NCBI GenBank assembly: GCA_964036665.1 | Contig: OZ038527.1 | Coordinates: 8,463,835 to 8,527,834 of the forward strand | Length of the DNA: 64,000 bases | Direction of reading: 5' to 3' | From: Gordius sp. MW1 | Taxonomy: Eukaryota > Nematomorpha > Gordioida > Gordea > Gordiidae | Part shown: in pieces, positions 24,201-30,255 of the stretch | Layout of the letters: the number at the start of each line of letters is the position of its first letter | Position numbering within the stretch: position 1 is the first letter of the stretch | Notes under the pieces: generated by a model | Database searches by the model: none | Seen by the model: only the letters and a program-made list of their open reading frames with translations | What the model was told of the DNA's origin: nothing | Translations under genes and position numbers: made by a program

Positions 24201-24819
24201 TGTAATTGTAACCAGTGGACATTTTATTTTTTATTCTACAAACACCACCAAAATGTTATTCATCGCTCTACTTAGGTCAACAAACATATCTCTGAAATTT
24301 ATATCTAAACAAAAACAAACTCTCAATTCCATATTTATATGCATGCATTAATATGAATTTTTAACAATAATTTTCAATATAAACAAACTTTCCAAAAGTT
24401 GATGTTAATGTTGAACCCATGAATACCAAGCATATAGTTTAAATAAATTACATATTTCTTCAACTTCTAAGTAAAAATCCAGCCTTAAAAAAACAAAGAA
24501 ACAAGGTGTAAACCTTGCAAAATAGGGGTAGCATTTCGTACAGTTTGCCCTCTTGTTCGGTCCCATTAGATTGAGACAGGTTGCGGTGGTAGTCGTTGAA
24601 GAGCTTTTGCAGATGGTTCATAGCTAAATCGGTGTTCAAACTGTTTTCAGCATCGATATTTGTTGCTAGATTATCAATGACAAAATCATTTTTTTCTCCA
24701 CTCAGCACATCGAGGGGGAGGGTAGATTTCAAGTGAAAGATGGAAAGACCAGTATCCGGATTAGGATCTACGTTGGCCGGGCCGCTAGTTTTGCCTTTAG
24801 CCAGGCCCAAAAAATCCAT
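49..24819 (-). CDS. WDFY3: WDFY3/Alfy (blue cheese) homologue, N-terminal half, 33 exons, runs off left edge
   Basis: In animals this family is a very large phosphoinositide-binding BEACH-WD40-FYVE scaffold that links ubiquitinated aggregates to the autophagy machinery. I recognised it exon by exon from conserved stretches such as FVPKPVA, LPGFVMPQP, KDVFREVG, RTERNQQ, ERLASQA and LGFDWIM, all in the family's order. The 33 exons sum to 6006 nt (2002 codons). Every splice junction is GT-AG and phase-compatible, with no internal stop. The predicted N-terminal part is armadillo-like helical repeats, with a concanavalin-A-like segment at about residues 1090-1340. BEACH, WD40 and FYVE domains must lie left of position 1. 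The region between exons 17 and 18 is about 60 residues shorter than I remember for vertebrate WDFY3. Exon boundaries are inferred from sequence only, without transcripts. Confidence 0.93.
956..1183 (-). CDS. WDFY3: WDFY3 exon 32 (residues 1853-1928)
   Basis: The acceptor is ATTATTTAG|CTGGAT. LDLDLICRYVFGLAPN and NENVVYLVLSLLQNQ align with the family's FDLDSIWTFIFGVP and AVFLLLGMLR. The donor AATTG|GTTAGC is phase 0. Confidence 0.85.
1684..1889 (-). CDS. WDFY3: WDFY3 exon 31 (residues 1784-1852)
   Basis: The acceptor is TCAATTTTAG|GTTAC. LPETYLLLFSWMLNQPIREL corresponds to the family's VPALYFLLMALFLQQPVSEL. The donor TACAAA|GTTTGC is weak, so the 3' boundary is the least certain here. Confidence 0.83.
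2443..2669 (-). CDS. WDFY3: WDFY3 exon 30 (residues 1708-1784)
   Basis: The acceptor is TATTTAG|GCTGGA. ILGFDWIMNFMLSNVHTSSY and HWLENSQSVLNKSLAILLG match the family's LGFDWIMMFMEEHLHSTTV region. The donor CTAG|GTAAGT is a consensus site. Confidence 0.93.
2751..2847 (-). CDS. WDFY3: WDFY3 exon 29 (residues 1676-1708)
   Basis: The acceptor TTTGTCTAG|AGGTCT and donor AATGT|GTAAGT fit exactly. It encodes KNKILLRNAGLDILLSL, matching the family's NLILLRNRLLDILLKL. It is too short for simple ORF detection. Confidence 0.88.
2940..3076 (-). CDS. WDFY3: WDFY3 exon 28 (residues 1630-1676)
   Basis: The acceptor TATATCTAG|ATTCGG completes a proline codon. FGQFIVTLIPDQ matches the family's FGQFISSTLP. 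The rest is an acidic, variable linker. The donor GCTA|GTTAGT leaves phase 1. Confidence 0.85.
3343..3546 (-). CDS. WDFY3: WDFY3 exon 27 (residues 1562-1630)
   Basis: The acceptor TTTATTAG|CGAAAA completes a valine codon. Conservation is moderate: QKVGFVQKVVFLLYRN corresponds to the family's FQLIPKLLLTLRD. The donor CTACC|GTAATA leaves phase 2. Confidence 0.85.
3748..3821 (-). CDS. WDFY3: WDFY3 exon 26, 74 nt (residues 1538-1562)
   Basis: The acceptor is TTGGTCTAG|CTTTGG and the donor TCTGT|GTAAGT. LWKNFGDNLKKFLFEHIYEL aligns with the family's VWLHAPYELHLSLFEHFIEL. Phase 0 to 2. Confidence 0.88.
3968..4120 (-). CDS. WDFY3: WDFY3 exon 25 (residues 1487-1537)
   Basis: The acceptor TTCACTGCAG|GTATTA is strong. 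It encodes LLYLTFTLFGTVDSN and IPNITAFEDILLDFE, matching the family's HLTFSLVGTVDSG. The donor TTGAG|GTCTTC is phase 0. Confidence 0.92.
4779..4969 (-). CDS. WDFY3: WDFY3 exon 24 (residues 1423-1486)
   Basis: The acceptor AACTTAG|GAATTA completes a glycine codon. GIRVFVPKPVACT and GFYAALKSLVGIAK match the family's GVRTFVPKPVATT and GLYAAVKALVCVVK. The donor TATCAC|GTATGC is phase 0. Confidence 0.92.
5324..5435 (-). CDS. WDFY3: WDFY3 exon 23 (residues 1386-1423)
   Basis: The acceptor ATGTTACAG|ATGAAT and donor TTTAG|GTAAGT are both strong. It encodes HDNETPIKLLHNICGHLLGA and AIFIGYLG, matching the family's ENATPVKLIHNSAGHLNGSA. Confidence 0.93.
5555..5688 (-). CDS. WDFY3: WDFY3 exon 22 (residues 1341-1385)
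   Basis: The acceptor AATTTTATAG|AAGATG completes GAA. LVPEEKLLVGLHPSSMSTMT and LAKIRKLYNKTDAKSIAKQ match the family closely. The donor is ACAA|GTTTCA, phase 0. Frame is kept across the repeat-filled intron 21. Confidence 0.93.
5723..5925. repeat. CTTCGG block, copy 1
   Basis: It starts AAACTCGGGCCTTCGGCCCT and continues through a GGGAAGGGG tract to GAGAAAGGTGGGAAGGGGCG and GAATGCCTATAGG. Near-identical copies start at 47633 and, truncated, about 58270. Confidence 0.8.
6115..6187 (-). repeat. tRNA-derived SINE-like head
   Basis: On the minus strand this shows an A-box-like TGGTATAGTGG and a B-box-like GGTTCAAGTC at normal tRNA spacing, starting AGCCAGC. The stems are too imperfect for a functional tRNA, and it is followed by the hairpin-unit body. 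Related heads are at 49315-49393 and 51520-51580. I read it as a Pol III-promoter head of a composite SINE. Confidence 0.6.
6395..6920. repeat. Conserved ~0.5 kb repeat block, copy 1
   Basis: It is nearly identical to 49585-50123. It includes GGTGCCCAGGGCGGCC, CACGTGCGGTGTAATATCTA and TTACGCGCGCCATCTAATAA. No long reading frame is present. High identity over 0.5 kb implies recent spread or a homogenised element. Confidence 0.75.
6921..7590. repeat. CCAATGG/CCATTGG hairpin tandem array 1
   Basis: Full units start near 6921, 7027, 7130, 7240, 7345 and 7475. Each begins TTTGGCCAATGGTCATTTTT, then CCATTGGTCAGCAGCCAG, a GACACGG or GGACGG variant, and an A-rich spacer. The period is about 103-130 bp. 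The CCAATGG and CCATTGG arms can pair into a short hairpin. Confidence 0.85.
7640..7862. repeat. CGCCCGAAAGCG block plus CGGACAA satellite
   Basis: It holds a duplicated GAGATGAGGGGTGGGGCACC segment, an AATAGATAGGGAGGG link, CGGACAA-type tandem repeats, then CGAGCCCATAAATTGCATAG. The same order is seen at 49117-49290. Confidence 0.75.
8483..8768 (-). CDS. WDFY3: WDFY3 exon 21 (residues 1246-1341)
   Basis: The acceptor is TTTCACTCAG|ATCGCC. It carries VYGYVGTPPAMRR, GPLHVLEESM and YSLGPSYIGNF, all family hallmarks. The donor AGAG|GTACGT leaves phase 1. Confidence 0.93.
9243..9421 (-). CDS. WDFY3: WDFY3 exon 20 (residues 1186-1245)
   Basis: The acceptor is TACTATTAG|GGGTAG. VEGCWNHLGIVFSRSVLKNS and TVAVFMNGQAL match the family's IEGQWHHLVLVMSKGMLKNSTAALYIDGQ. 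The donor CAAAAA|GTATTT is phase 0. Confidence 0.92.
9967..10221 (-). CDS. WDFY3: WDFY3 exon 19 (residues 1101-1186)
   Basis: The acceptor is TATCATCAG|GCGAAA. It encodes PPQSGLTFSTWFCVERF, YVCLAVLIKARDRSLFIST and neighbouring residues, the core of the concanavalin-A-like domain. The donor AACG|GTATTT leaves phase 1. Confidence 0.92.
10784..11082 (-). CDS. WDFY3: WDFY3 exon 18 (residues 1001-1101)
   Basis: The acceptor AAAATTAG|ATCTTT completes AGA (Arg). VKCLVSM and GFVEFDMSTEGFACLYMP match the start of the concanavalin-A-like region. It joins directly onto exon 17 as LRSFLRPQNG, so about 60 residues present in vertebrate WDFY3 are absent or lie in unrecognised microexons. The exon is locally GC-rich. 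The donor is ACTG|GTAATG, phase 1. Confidence 0.85.
11247..11317. repeat. Degenerate CGTAGCC-type MITE end in WDFY3 intron 17
   Basis: A C-rich stretch ending ATGCTATGCCCATT resembles the CTGGCTACGCCCAT terminus of the MITE family found elsewhere in the window. It is only one end, and no duplication is seen. Confidence 0.35.
11668..11885 (-). CDS. WDFY3: WDFY3 exon 17 (residues 929-1001)
   Basis: The acceptor is ATGTTAG|GTCTGT, phase 0. It encodes SLVRTERNQQIMCQSG and LHPPCQHVFERLASQAI, both strongly conserved. The donor TTGAG|GTAATA leaves phase 2. Confidence 0.92.
12516..12762 (-). CDS. WDFY3: WDFY3 exon 16 (residues 846-928)
   Basis: The acceptor CTGCACAG|AGCA completes the phase-2 codon. 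A serine/proline-rich linker is followed by DIIIVHPGALISFLNLI, matching the family's DAVIIHPGAMLAMLDLL. The donor ACAAA|GTAATA is phase 0. A plus-strand open frame here is a shadow. Confidence 0.88.
12763..14383 (-). other. WDFY3 intron 15, no recognisable content
   Basis: This 1.6-kb AT-rich intron has no protein homology or repeat that I can recognise on either strand. Confidence 0.5.
14384..14625 (-). CDS. WDFY3: WDFY3 exon 15 (residues 766-846)
   Basis: The acceptor is AATTATCAG|GTGAAA. KYENLTETIRSLGPFS aligns with the family's YEKLADAVRFLGCFS. The remainder is poorly conserved, as in other species. The donor AATAA|GTACCG leaves phase 2. Confidence 0.85.
15196..15296 (-). CDS. WDFY3: WDFY3 exon 14 (residues 732-765)
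   Basis: The acceptor is TATGTTTAG|TACCTG and the donor CCGAA|GTATAT. The encoded FTVAMRYEPANSKYF is a clear match to the family's LTAAMRYEPANSHFF. The exon has no suitable start codon and is found by homology and phase only. Confidence 0.9.
15516..15660 (-). CDS. WDFY3: WDFY3 exon 13 (residues 684-732)
   Basis: The acceptor TTTGTTTAG|ACCTTG has a strong pyrimidine tract. VLRESHRARATFRKVGGFV is nearly the family consensus. The donor CGAAA|GTTGGT leaves phase 1 and sets the last residues to NWTE. Confidence 0.9.
16259..16455 (-). CDS. WDFY3: WDFY3 exon 12 (residues 618-683)
   Basis: The acceptor is ATTGAAG|CTCTA. It encodes LRPQALIVIQQLLLLPGGED followed by DMKVLL, matching the family's QHALMTIQQLVLSPNGDDDM. 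The donor AAAG|GTGAGG is good. Phase ends at 0. Confidence 0.9.
16829..16957 (-). CDS. WDFY3: WDFY3 exon 11 (residues 575-618)
   Basis: The acceptor is CGTATTTAG|GATCA. QLYLLIMDLLNLLVNNNNPN aligns with the family's LLVMETLTVLLQGSNTN. The donor GCTA|GTGATT was chosen because it restores frame into exon 12 and gives NATLFRQ. Confidence 0.83.
17271..17419 (-). CDS. WDFY3: WDFY3 exon 10 (residues 525-575)
   Basis: The acceptor TTTATTCAG|CTCT completes the phase-2 codon. The exon encodes LKCLEALLKILRYDPLYKD followed by VFREVGILEII, the conserved KDVFREVGLLE segment. The donor TTTAG|GTAACG leaves phase 1. Confidence 0.92.
17625..17722 (-). CDS. WDFY3: WDFY3 exon 9 (residues 493-525)
   Basis: The acceptor TTTTGCAG|GACAAA is strong. 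The segment LNYVPCKELISLSILIK is almost identical to the family. The donor ACGA|GTACGC leaves phase 2. Confidence 0.92.
18034..18180 (-). CDS. WDFY3: WDFY3 exon 8 (residues 444-492)
   Basis: The acceptor is GAATGTAG|ACTAAC and the donor ATTCAA|GTTCAC, 49 codons, phase 0 to 0. SDNANYFILEPQNPLAQF is nearly the family consensus. There is no ATG in the exon, so simple ORF callers miss it. Confidence 0.92.
18648..18703 (-). CDS. WDFY3: WDFY3 exon 7, 56-nt microexon (residues 425-443)
   Basis: The acceptor TTTTAATAG|GTATA and donor GCCAAA|GTAACT define an 18-codon exon. It encodes ISVRNLHAFSVFQTLFAK, matching the family's VRNVQAFAVLQNAFLKAK. It is phase-compatible with both neighbours. Confidence 0.87.
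18946..19118 (-). CDS. WDFY3: WDFY3 exon 6 (residues 367-425)
   Basis: The acceptor is TATTTTTAG|GATCG, completing a phase-2 lysine codon. The exon carries CGFKELKPNQK and LPGFVMPQPYGNG, close to the family's SELKP and LPGFAVPQPAGKG. The donor AACG|GTAAAA leaves phase 1. Confidence 0.9.
19640..20410. repeat. Dispersed repeat copy 1, in WDFY3 intron 5
   Basis: This intronic stretch shares several colinear blocks with 62510-63100. The best-conserved block spans about 42 bp around 19860-19905 and contains the palindrome GACAGGTAGGACCTGTC. Other shared blocks are GGCGCCAAAAAG, GATAATGGC and a TTTGACATG-AATGTC end. No coding capacity is seen. It is probably a non-autonomous element; the ends are approximate. 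Confidence 0.6.
20447..20642 (-). CDS. WDFY3: WDFY3 exon 5 (residues 302-367)
   Basis: The acceptor is ATATCAG|AAAATC, and the split codon gives the conserved HE of the family. CFLKDSCLVSQQLLEDFR is very highly conserved. The donor CTCAA|GTGATA leaves phase 2. Confidence 0.9.
21556..21748 (-). CDS. WDFY3: WDFY3 exon 4 (residues 238-302)
   Basis: The acceptor is ATCAAG|GTAACA, phase 0. ELMQKNDLILLFLTL and the following LTALSRSGMN correspond to the family's AQKDDLQLLF region. The donor CACG|GTTGGT leaves phase 1. Confidence 0.88.
22195..22475 (-). CDS. WDFY3: WDFY3 exon 3 (residues 144-237)
   Basis: Two AG acceptors are available. The one at AACAG|ATTGT restores frame with exon 2 (phase 1) and is preceded by a pyrimidine-rich tract. 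VPSTLVRCLSLFVELP is a strong family match. The donor is CAA|GTATTT, phase 0. An overlapping open frame in another phase is a shadow. Confidence 0.88.
23491..23614 (-). CDS. WDFY3: WDFY3 exon 2 (residues 103-144)
   Basis: The acceptor GGGAAG|GTGTTC continues phase 0. The segment ILQFAGNVAKLFVKEIKRR matches the family's first helical repeat. The donor GCAG|GTTCAT leaves phase 1. The open frame continues beyond the donor, but homology stops there. Confidence 0.85.
24010..24195. mobile_element. Small non-autonomous hAT-like element in WDFY3 intron 1
   Basis: It has 9-bp inverted ends AGGCCTGCA and TGCAGGCCT and internal GGGTTGG/CCCGAC arms. No clear target-site duplication is visible, so the class is a guess. 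Confidence 0.45.
24514..24819 (-). CDS. WDFY3: WDFY3 exon 1 (predicted residues 1-102)
   Basis: I chose the ATG at 24819 because an in-frame TAG lies about ten codons upstream. The segment MNHLQKLFNDY and the later KLYEMLPLFCK match the family N-terminus. The donor is AAG|GTTTAC, phase 0. The first ~70 residues (starting MDFLGLAKGK) are not conserved. A further upstream exon spliced just before this ATG cannot be excluded. Confidence 0.75.
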
Positions 24820-25707
24820 TGGAATAAGTTTAGATGTAGGAGGCAAGTGCTATCACGCTTAGCGAGGAAATCTATAATAAAAGTGAAATTTAAAATAAAC
24901 GGGAGTATTGTGAATTACTGTTTATATCGACGACAGCTAAATTTTAAAAAATCGTCGTTTATAGTTATTTTAAAGTTTTTAAAAGTTGTAAGATTAATGG
25001 CTTTTACGAAACTTAGTGGTTTCGTTGTTTATAAAGGTCGAAGGCCAAAAATAATTTACGACACTGAATAGATAGGAAAAATCAATCACACGCCTTCTAA
25101 TATATATACAGATTTCGCTCGTGCGCGCAAATTATTAATTTAATCGTGAATTTAATCGGAAGGCGTAATATAAGAATAAATGTTCATGCGAATACAAGTT
25201 TTACGGGCACTTTTTGCGAAAAAACAGGCTATCGAATTTATCGAATCATGTGTGGTCCAAAATTGAATTATATAAATGTGTTTTGGTATATAATATTAAA
25301 GTATTTTCTAATAATATTAATAAGTATAGTAGCGGTTTGCAGAGAGTTTATCATCAATATTTCCTTAATACATAATTAACCCTAAAAAAGAATTAGTGAT
25401 TAATTTAGCAGCAGAAATTTCCCAAATAAGTTTAATATTTAGAGGTTTTCTATCTCGAGACATTGGTTTACATGTATCTATTAGTGGTGCAAAAAATGTT
25501 AAGCGGGTTGTAACTAGGGTGTGGCTGAAATTTGATCAGCCTTCGAACTAATTTAAAACAATTAAGGACATAGTCGCTCAAACAATGGTATTTAAAAACA
25601 CCAATATACACCAAAATGTTCAGTAGTTAGTTGAAGTTAAAAGTACTAGTTGAATATGCTTTAGCAAATTTATTTGATGATCAAGTTCGCCACAGCAAGT
25701 GACCAAG
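24820..25707. other. 5' flank of WDFY3
   Basis: AT-rich sequence upstream of the predicted WDFY3 start. It presumably holds the 5' UTR and promoter. I see no TATA box, CpG island or conserved element I can defend. Plus-strand open frames here show no recognisable protein. Confidence 0.4.
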
Positions 25708-26022
25708 CATGGGGGTACGCAGGGGGAGGGCGGGGGGGGGCGGGCTGGCCCCCCTAATTAAAAAAAAAATTTCAATACAAATACCCTTAAAAATTCAAAA
25801 AAATATGTTTTGCCCCCCCCCCTAATTAGCCAGAGGGGGGCAGCCGGACCCCCTGCCTCCACTACCTAATTAGGCTTTTTTTTGGTCGCCGGAAAATATA
25901 TGGATGTCGAGACCTTTCTCAGGAAAATTTTTGGATAGTCAAGACCTTTTCTTTTTTTTTTTTTGCTCTTAGGGAAAAAATTTCTGCCTCCCCCCCTAAT
26001 TTAAAACCTGGGTACGCCCATG
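25708..26022. mobile_element. CGTAGCC-family MITE (315 bp) with 8-bp duplication
   Basis: Ends CATGGGGGTACGCAGG and CCTGGGTACGCCCATG are inverted repeats. TGACCAAG flanks both sides (25700-25707 and 26023-26030). The interior has poly-G/poly-C tracts. The 8-bp duplication is typical of hAT elements. Confidence 0.85.
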
Positions 26023-26370
26023 TGACCAAGCTTTAGAGCTCGACTATTTGTGATTATAAAAACTATATTTCTACAAATGAGACCCATTTTCGATACTTGG
26101 TCAGTTAATAAAGTTACTACTTAAAATTCTGCGTCGAGTTAAATGTAATATCTCACGGCAGGAAATAATTTACAAAGTTAAGAATGACAAAAATTACAAT
26201 AATTCAAACGCCTATAATTCGCTACTTATAGTTATAGGAGTATTTATCCCAATTAAAGGCGCATATCGTTTTATATAGCTCATAATTTAATCAATATTAA
26301 ATTTAAATTTTTCGTTCTTTTGAAAAATCAATTACACACACGGGCGCCCTGGGATCGTAAATAGCTAGGC

Positions 26371-27093
26371 CAGTGATTCTTAACCTGGGGGTCGCGACCC
26401 CCTAGGGGGTCGCGAGAAGTTTGCCGGGGGGTCGCCAAATTTTTTTAGAATAAAATAAAAATATTCAGAAAAGCTTTAGAAAAAATACTCACCAGGGGAT
26501 TCGAACTCGTTGTCTTAAGATTCATTATTAGAATTAATAAATGATTGTAATTTAAAATCTTTGTTTAAAACTAAAAGTTTGCCGCAATTTTGGATACAAA
26601 TTCGTGCAGAATATCCTCCATTATTTTCAGCAGCAATTCAAAATTTGCTGCCTTTCGCTAGTACATATTTGTGTGAAAGAGGCTTCTCAACTATGGTGGA
26701 TATAAAAACTAAAAAACGCAATCGATTGCCACTAGATTCCTGCATGAGGATAGCATTACAATCAATTAACCAAGAATTAACAAAATGGCTGAAGATGTTC
26801 AGCAGCAGAAATCTCATTAAATATATTTCCGAATGCATATATTTTTTATTTTAAACATTGTTTTTATGTTTAATTATTAAGTTTTTATGTTATTATTATT
26901 TCATTATTTAATAGATAAAGAAATAATAAAGTTGTGTTTTATGTTTATTATATAATAAAATGAAAAAATAATAGAAAATTAATATATTATAGATAATATA
27001 ACAAATATAAATAATTATGAAAAAAAGAGGGGGCCGCAAACAAATTATAAAATATTTGGGGGGTCGCGTGTATAAAAAGGTTAAGAACCACTG
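26371..27093. mobile_element. hAT element (723 bp) with 8-bp duplication AGCTAGGC
   Basis: Inverted ends CAGTGATTCTTAACC and GGTTAAGAACCACTG are followed inside by GGGGGTCGCGACCCC-type sequence. Flanking 26363-26370 and 27094-27101 are both AGCTAGGC. It contains a transposase C-terminal remnant. This is a textbook hAT insertion. Confidence 0.93.
26561..26854 (+). pseudogene. hAT transposase C-terminal fragment (ZBED5/SCAND3-like)
   Basis: The 97-codon frame contains FWIQIRAEYPPLFSAAIQ, LLPFASTYLCERGFSTM and KTKKRNRL, the signature of the hAT C-terminal dimerisation region seen in ZBED5/FAM200-type proteins. The DDE catalytic core and BED finger are missing, so the element is an internal-deletion derivative. 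Confidence 0.85.
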
Positions 27094-27127
27094 AGCTAGG
27101 CAATAATGCTTTACGAAGGGGCAAAAT

Positions 27128-27295
27128 CATGGGCGTAGCCAGCATTGGAATCAGAGTGGGGGGGCACAATAATAATTTAGGTAGGGGCATGATCATTTTT
27201 TAAAATTTTAGCCATAAATCTAATAAATTTCAACCAATTTTTTAGAGGGGGGCAGCCGCCCCTCCTGCCTCCCCCCCCCCTTGACTACGCCCATC
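27128..27295. mobile_element. CGTAGCC-family MITE (168 bp)
   Basis: Ends CATGGGCGTAGCCAG and GACTACGCCCATC. Flanks GGCAAAAT (27120-27127) and GGCCAAAT (27296-27303) match at 7 of 8 positions. Confidence 0.75.
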
Positions 27296-27558
27296 GGCCA
27301 AATGGTTATTTATCGAAATTTAAGCTATCATATTACAATGCATTTTTTAGAATTTTTAGATTGCCCCCCCCTGCCTCTGCCAATGCAAACACGCCTCCGT
27401 AATATGTTATAATGCATGTTCCATTATAATATCTCAATCGCCATAACCAGTCCCGTTATTTAAACCCGAAACTCGGCAATATATCGATTTATCGAAGACA
27501 GGGAAGGAGCTTAAGGGAAGGGGCGGAGGCGAGAAGATTACAGTAGATTAGGCTAAAG

Positions 27559-28339
27559 CAGGGGTTTGTCCCGAACCCGAACCCCTGAACCCGAACCCGG
27601 TAAAACCCGAGGTTCTACAGAACCCGAACCCAAACCCGAACCCTTTTTTAAAAATACCATTAAAACCCGAACCCGAACCCGATAAATATAAAAGGGGTCG
27701 GGTTCGGGTTTTTAATTCAAAAATATATTGCGAATGGAATTGAATATCTCAGTTTTCTCTATCATGAGAATGCAAAAAACGAAGAAAACCATATGATTTT
27801 AATTTCAATATTTTTATGTTTGCGGCATTTTTCATTCATTAATCAATACTAATTATCTCAAGAATTATTTGTAAGTATTATATATATAATTGATATGTAT
27901 TAGACTATAATTTATATAATAATTGTAAAATACTTTAAATATATGTACTTTAACATTTAATATAAAGAAATATCAGATGTTTTATTATAATTTTAAATTT
28001 GTTTCTCCCTTGTTTGTAAAATTTACTGAGGTCTAATTATTACACAATGTTTAAATAAGAATAGGACATATATTTTATTATTCTCTTTTAGAGTCTAAAA
28101 ATGGTGAAGTGGCATGTGAATTTAATTAGGTGCTATTTAAAAATTAAGTTAACTATTCAATAATTTTTTGAAGGTAAAAATGTATTATTAGTATAATAAA
28201 TTTTTTTGAACCCGAACCTGTACCCGAACCGGGTTTCAAAATTTATGCCAAACCCGAACACGAACCCGAACCCAAATTCAAAATTTATGCCAAACCCGAA
28301 CACGAACCCGATTTTATTTTGGGCGGGTTCAAACCCCTG
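27559..28339. mobile_element. Non-autonomous hAT element (781 bp), duplication GGCTAAAG
   Basis: Inverted ends CAGGGGTTTG and CAAACCCCTG sit between GGCTAAAG (27551-27558) and GGCTAAAG (28340-28347). Both subterminal regions carry CCCGAA hexamer repeats, inverted relative to each other near the left end and again at 28208-28315. The centre is AT-rich and non-coding. Confidence 0.9.
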
Positions 28340-28570
28340 GGCTAAAGATGATAATTGCGAAAGTCTATTAACACGGTCACGCAGTGACCCAAGCAATGCA
28401 CTTTTGTTGACAAAATGATAAACAGCTGTGAGCAAAAATTTTAAAATATAAGGAACGGCATTACAATTTAAGCTTAAAAATTAGCAAGAGTCCTATGCGA
28501 TTGCAGGTTTTAGCAAAAAAAACAGATTTCGTTTTTATAAGTATTTGATTGCCATGTTTAATATATATAT

Positions 28571-29009
28571 CAGAGACCAAAAAAGCCCGAGCCGCTGCTC
28601 GGCCCAAGGGTCTGGGCGGGCAAATGTCGTAAAATTAAGCTTTCGGATGGGCCCGGGCGGGCACCATAACAAGATTCCAGCAATTAGGGCCCAATACCAT
28701 TTAATATAGTGTATTATTATATTTTCTTGTGTTGTTTTGTCACTTTTTGGATTGTATAAGATTTGTTAATCATAGATATTATCCAAAAAAATCGCGAATA
28801 TAATTTTAAATTTATACAAGAATATAACAAAATTACCAGATAATATTTAAAAATTATTATTTAGGACCGGCAGCTCGGGCAGCTGTATGATTCGCACTCG
28901 GCCGATCGGACACTTAAAAAAGGTTCAGGCGGGCCCGGGCGGGCAATTTAGCCAACAAATTGCACCGGGCCGGGTTTGGGCAGGAAGGTTTAAACAAACC
29001 TGACTTCTG
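28571..29009. mobile_element. Non-autonomous hAT-like element (439 bp)
   Basis: It begins CAGAGACC and ends GACTTCTG, with GGGCGGG-rich arms on both sides of an AT-rich core. ATATATAT flanks both ends, but that is low-complexity and weak as a duplication. Confidence 0.6.
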
Positions 29010-29598
29010 ATATATATTAGGTGGGGGTTTAGGCTTAAAAACGCCGATTTTGTAATAAGTTTTCACTTTGAAAATTCTCGTTTAAATGGCAGCTGAAGTC
29101 CCCACGTTATATTAGGATAATAGACATTAATTCATACCATTTTAAAATTTATTTCAAATTTGATTTTAGTATTTAAGTTGCAAATGGAATAATCATTGCC
29201 TATACATATTTTGGTAGATAAGTTCAAAAATCTCTCATGAACTCACAATTATTGAAAATTTTTAAAGGTATATACATAATTTGCTTTTAAAGAATTTTAT
29301 CTCTTACTATTATTGATTGCGATTCGATTTCAAACTATAAATTTTAACTATCTTATTAAAAAACTATATGGACATGAGACATTGTAATTACTTCGGCATC
29401 ATAGACATAAAATGGGGTAGGTTGAGGGATGATAATTGAATTATTTTTGTATGTGATTTCGCGGCGCAAAAAATATTAGTTATATAAAACTTCTAGGGAA
29501 ACGGTGCTAATTTTGCTTTAGCCATTTTTAGTTTAGAGCTAAGCACGGACAACGTTTGACATACATTTATTTTAAAGCAAAAACTATTTGCAAACGCG

Positions 29599-30247
29599 TA
29601 GAGCCCTGCAAAATGAAATTTCTGCTGCCCGAGCCCGACTTCTTAATTTTTATTTTGCCCGAGCCCGGCCCGAGCCCGAAAGTTATTTTTATTTTAGGCC
29701 CGACCCGGGCCCGACCCGATTTTTTAAATAAAACTTTTGAAAAATTTTATTTTTGAAAATTATTTCATTATCTAAATACAAATGCATTAGATTGTTATTA
29801 CTCATAATTTACAACTAAGATAAGTAAATAAAAAAAATCCATTTTCACTCGTTACAATTTATTTAGCTAATGATTTAAAACTAAAAATATAACTTTAAAA
29901 ATGTACTTTTTAACAGTTCCATATAAAAATCTTATTTTTAAAGTTTTAACAGCTACTACTAATATTTTAAGTATACTAGAACAAGATTTGCAATTCAGGA
30001 CAGTTATATTGACAGGGGAAAAAGCTGAAGTTTGGAACCTATATTATGTACGCTGTGCGAAGATAATAATTATTTAATATCGAGTTGAGTTTATTTAAAT
30101 AATCTTTCATAAAAGAGTTTGCTTTATTTTAATTCGGGCCGGGCTCGGGCCTCAGGTCGGGCCGCCTCATCAGGCCCGACCCGAGCCCCGATAATTTTAT
30201 AAAATTCTGGGCCGGGTCGGGCTTCGGGCGGCCCGTGCAGGGCTCTA
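29599..30247. mobile_element. Non-autonomous hAT element (649 bp), duplication CAAACGCG
   Basis: Inverted ends TAGAGCCCTGCA and TGCAGGGCTCTA lie between CAAACGCG (29591-29598) and CAAACGCG (30248-30255). The arms contain repeated GCCCGAGCCCG/CGGGCCGGG motifs. There is no open frame of substance. Confidence 0.92.
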
Positions 30248-30255
30248 CAAACGCG

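Noticed and set aside
24733..25379. Plus-strand frames upstream of WDFY3 as a divergent gene
   Set aside because: No recognisable motif, AT-rich composition, and the first overlaps WDFY3 exon 1 in antisense.
28157..28435. Glycine/phenylalanine-rich or asparagine/proline-rich repeat proteins on the two strands
   Set aside because: They are translations of the CCCGAA/TTCGGG subterminal repeats of a hAT element.
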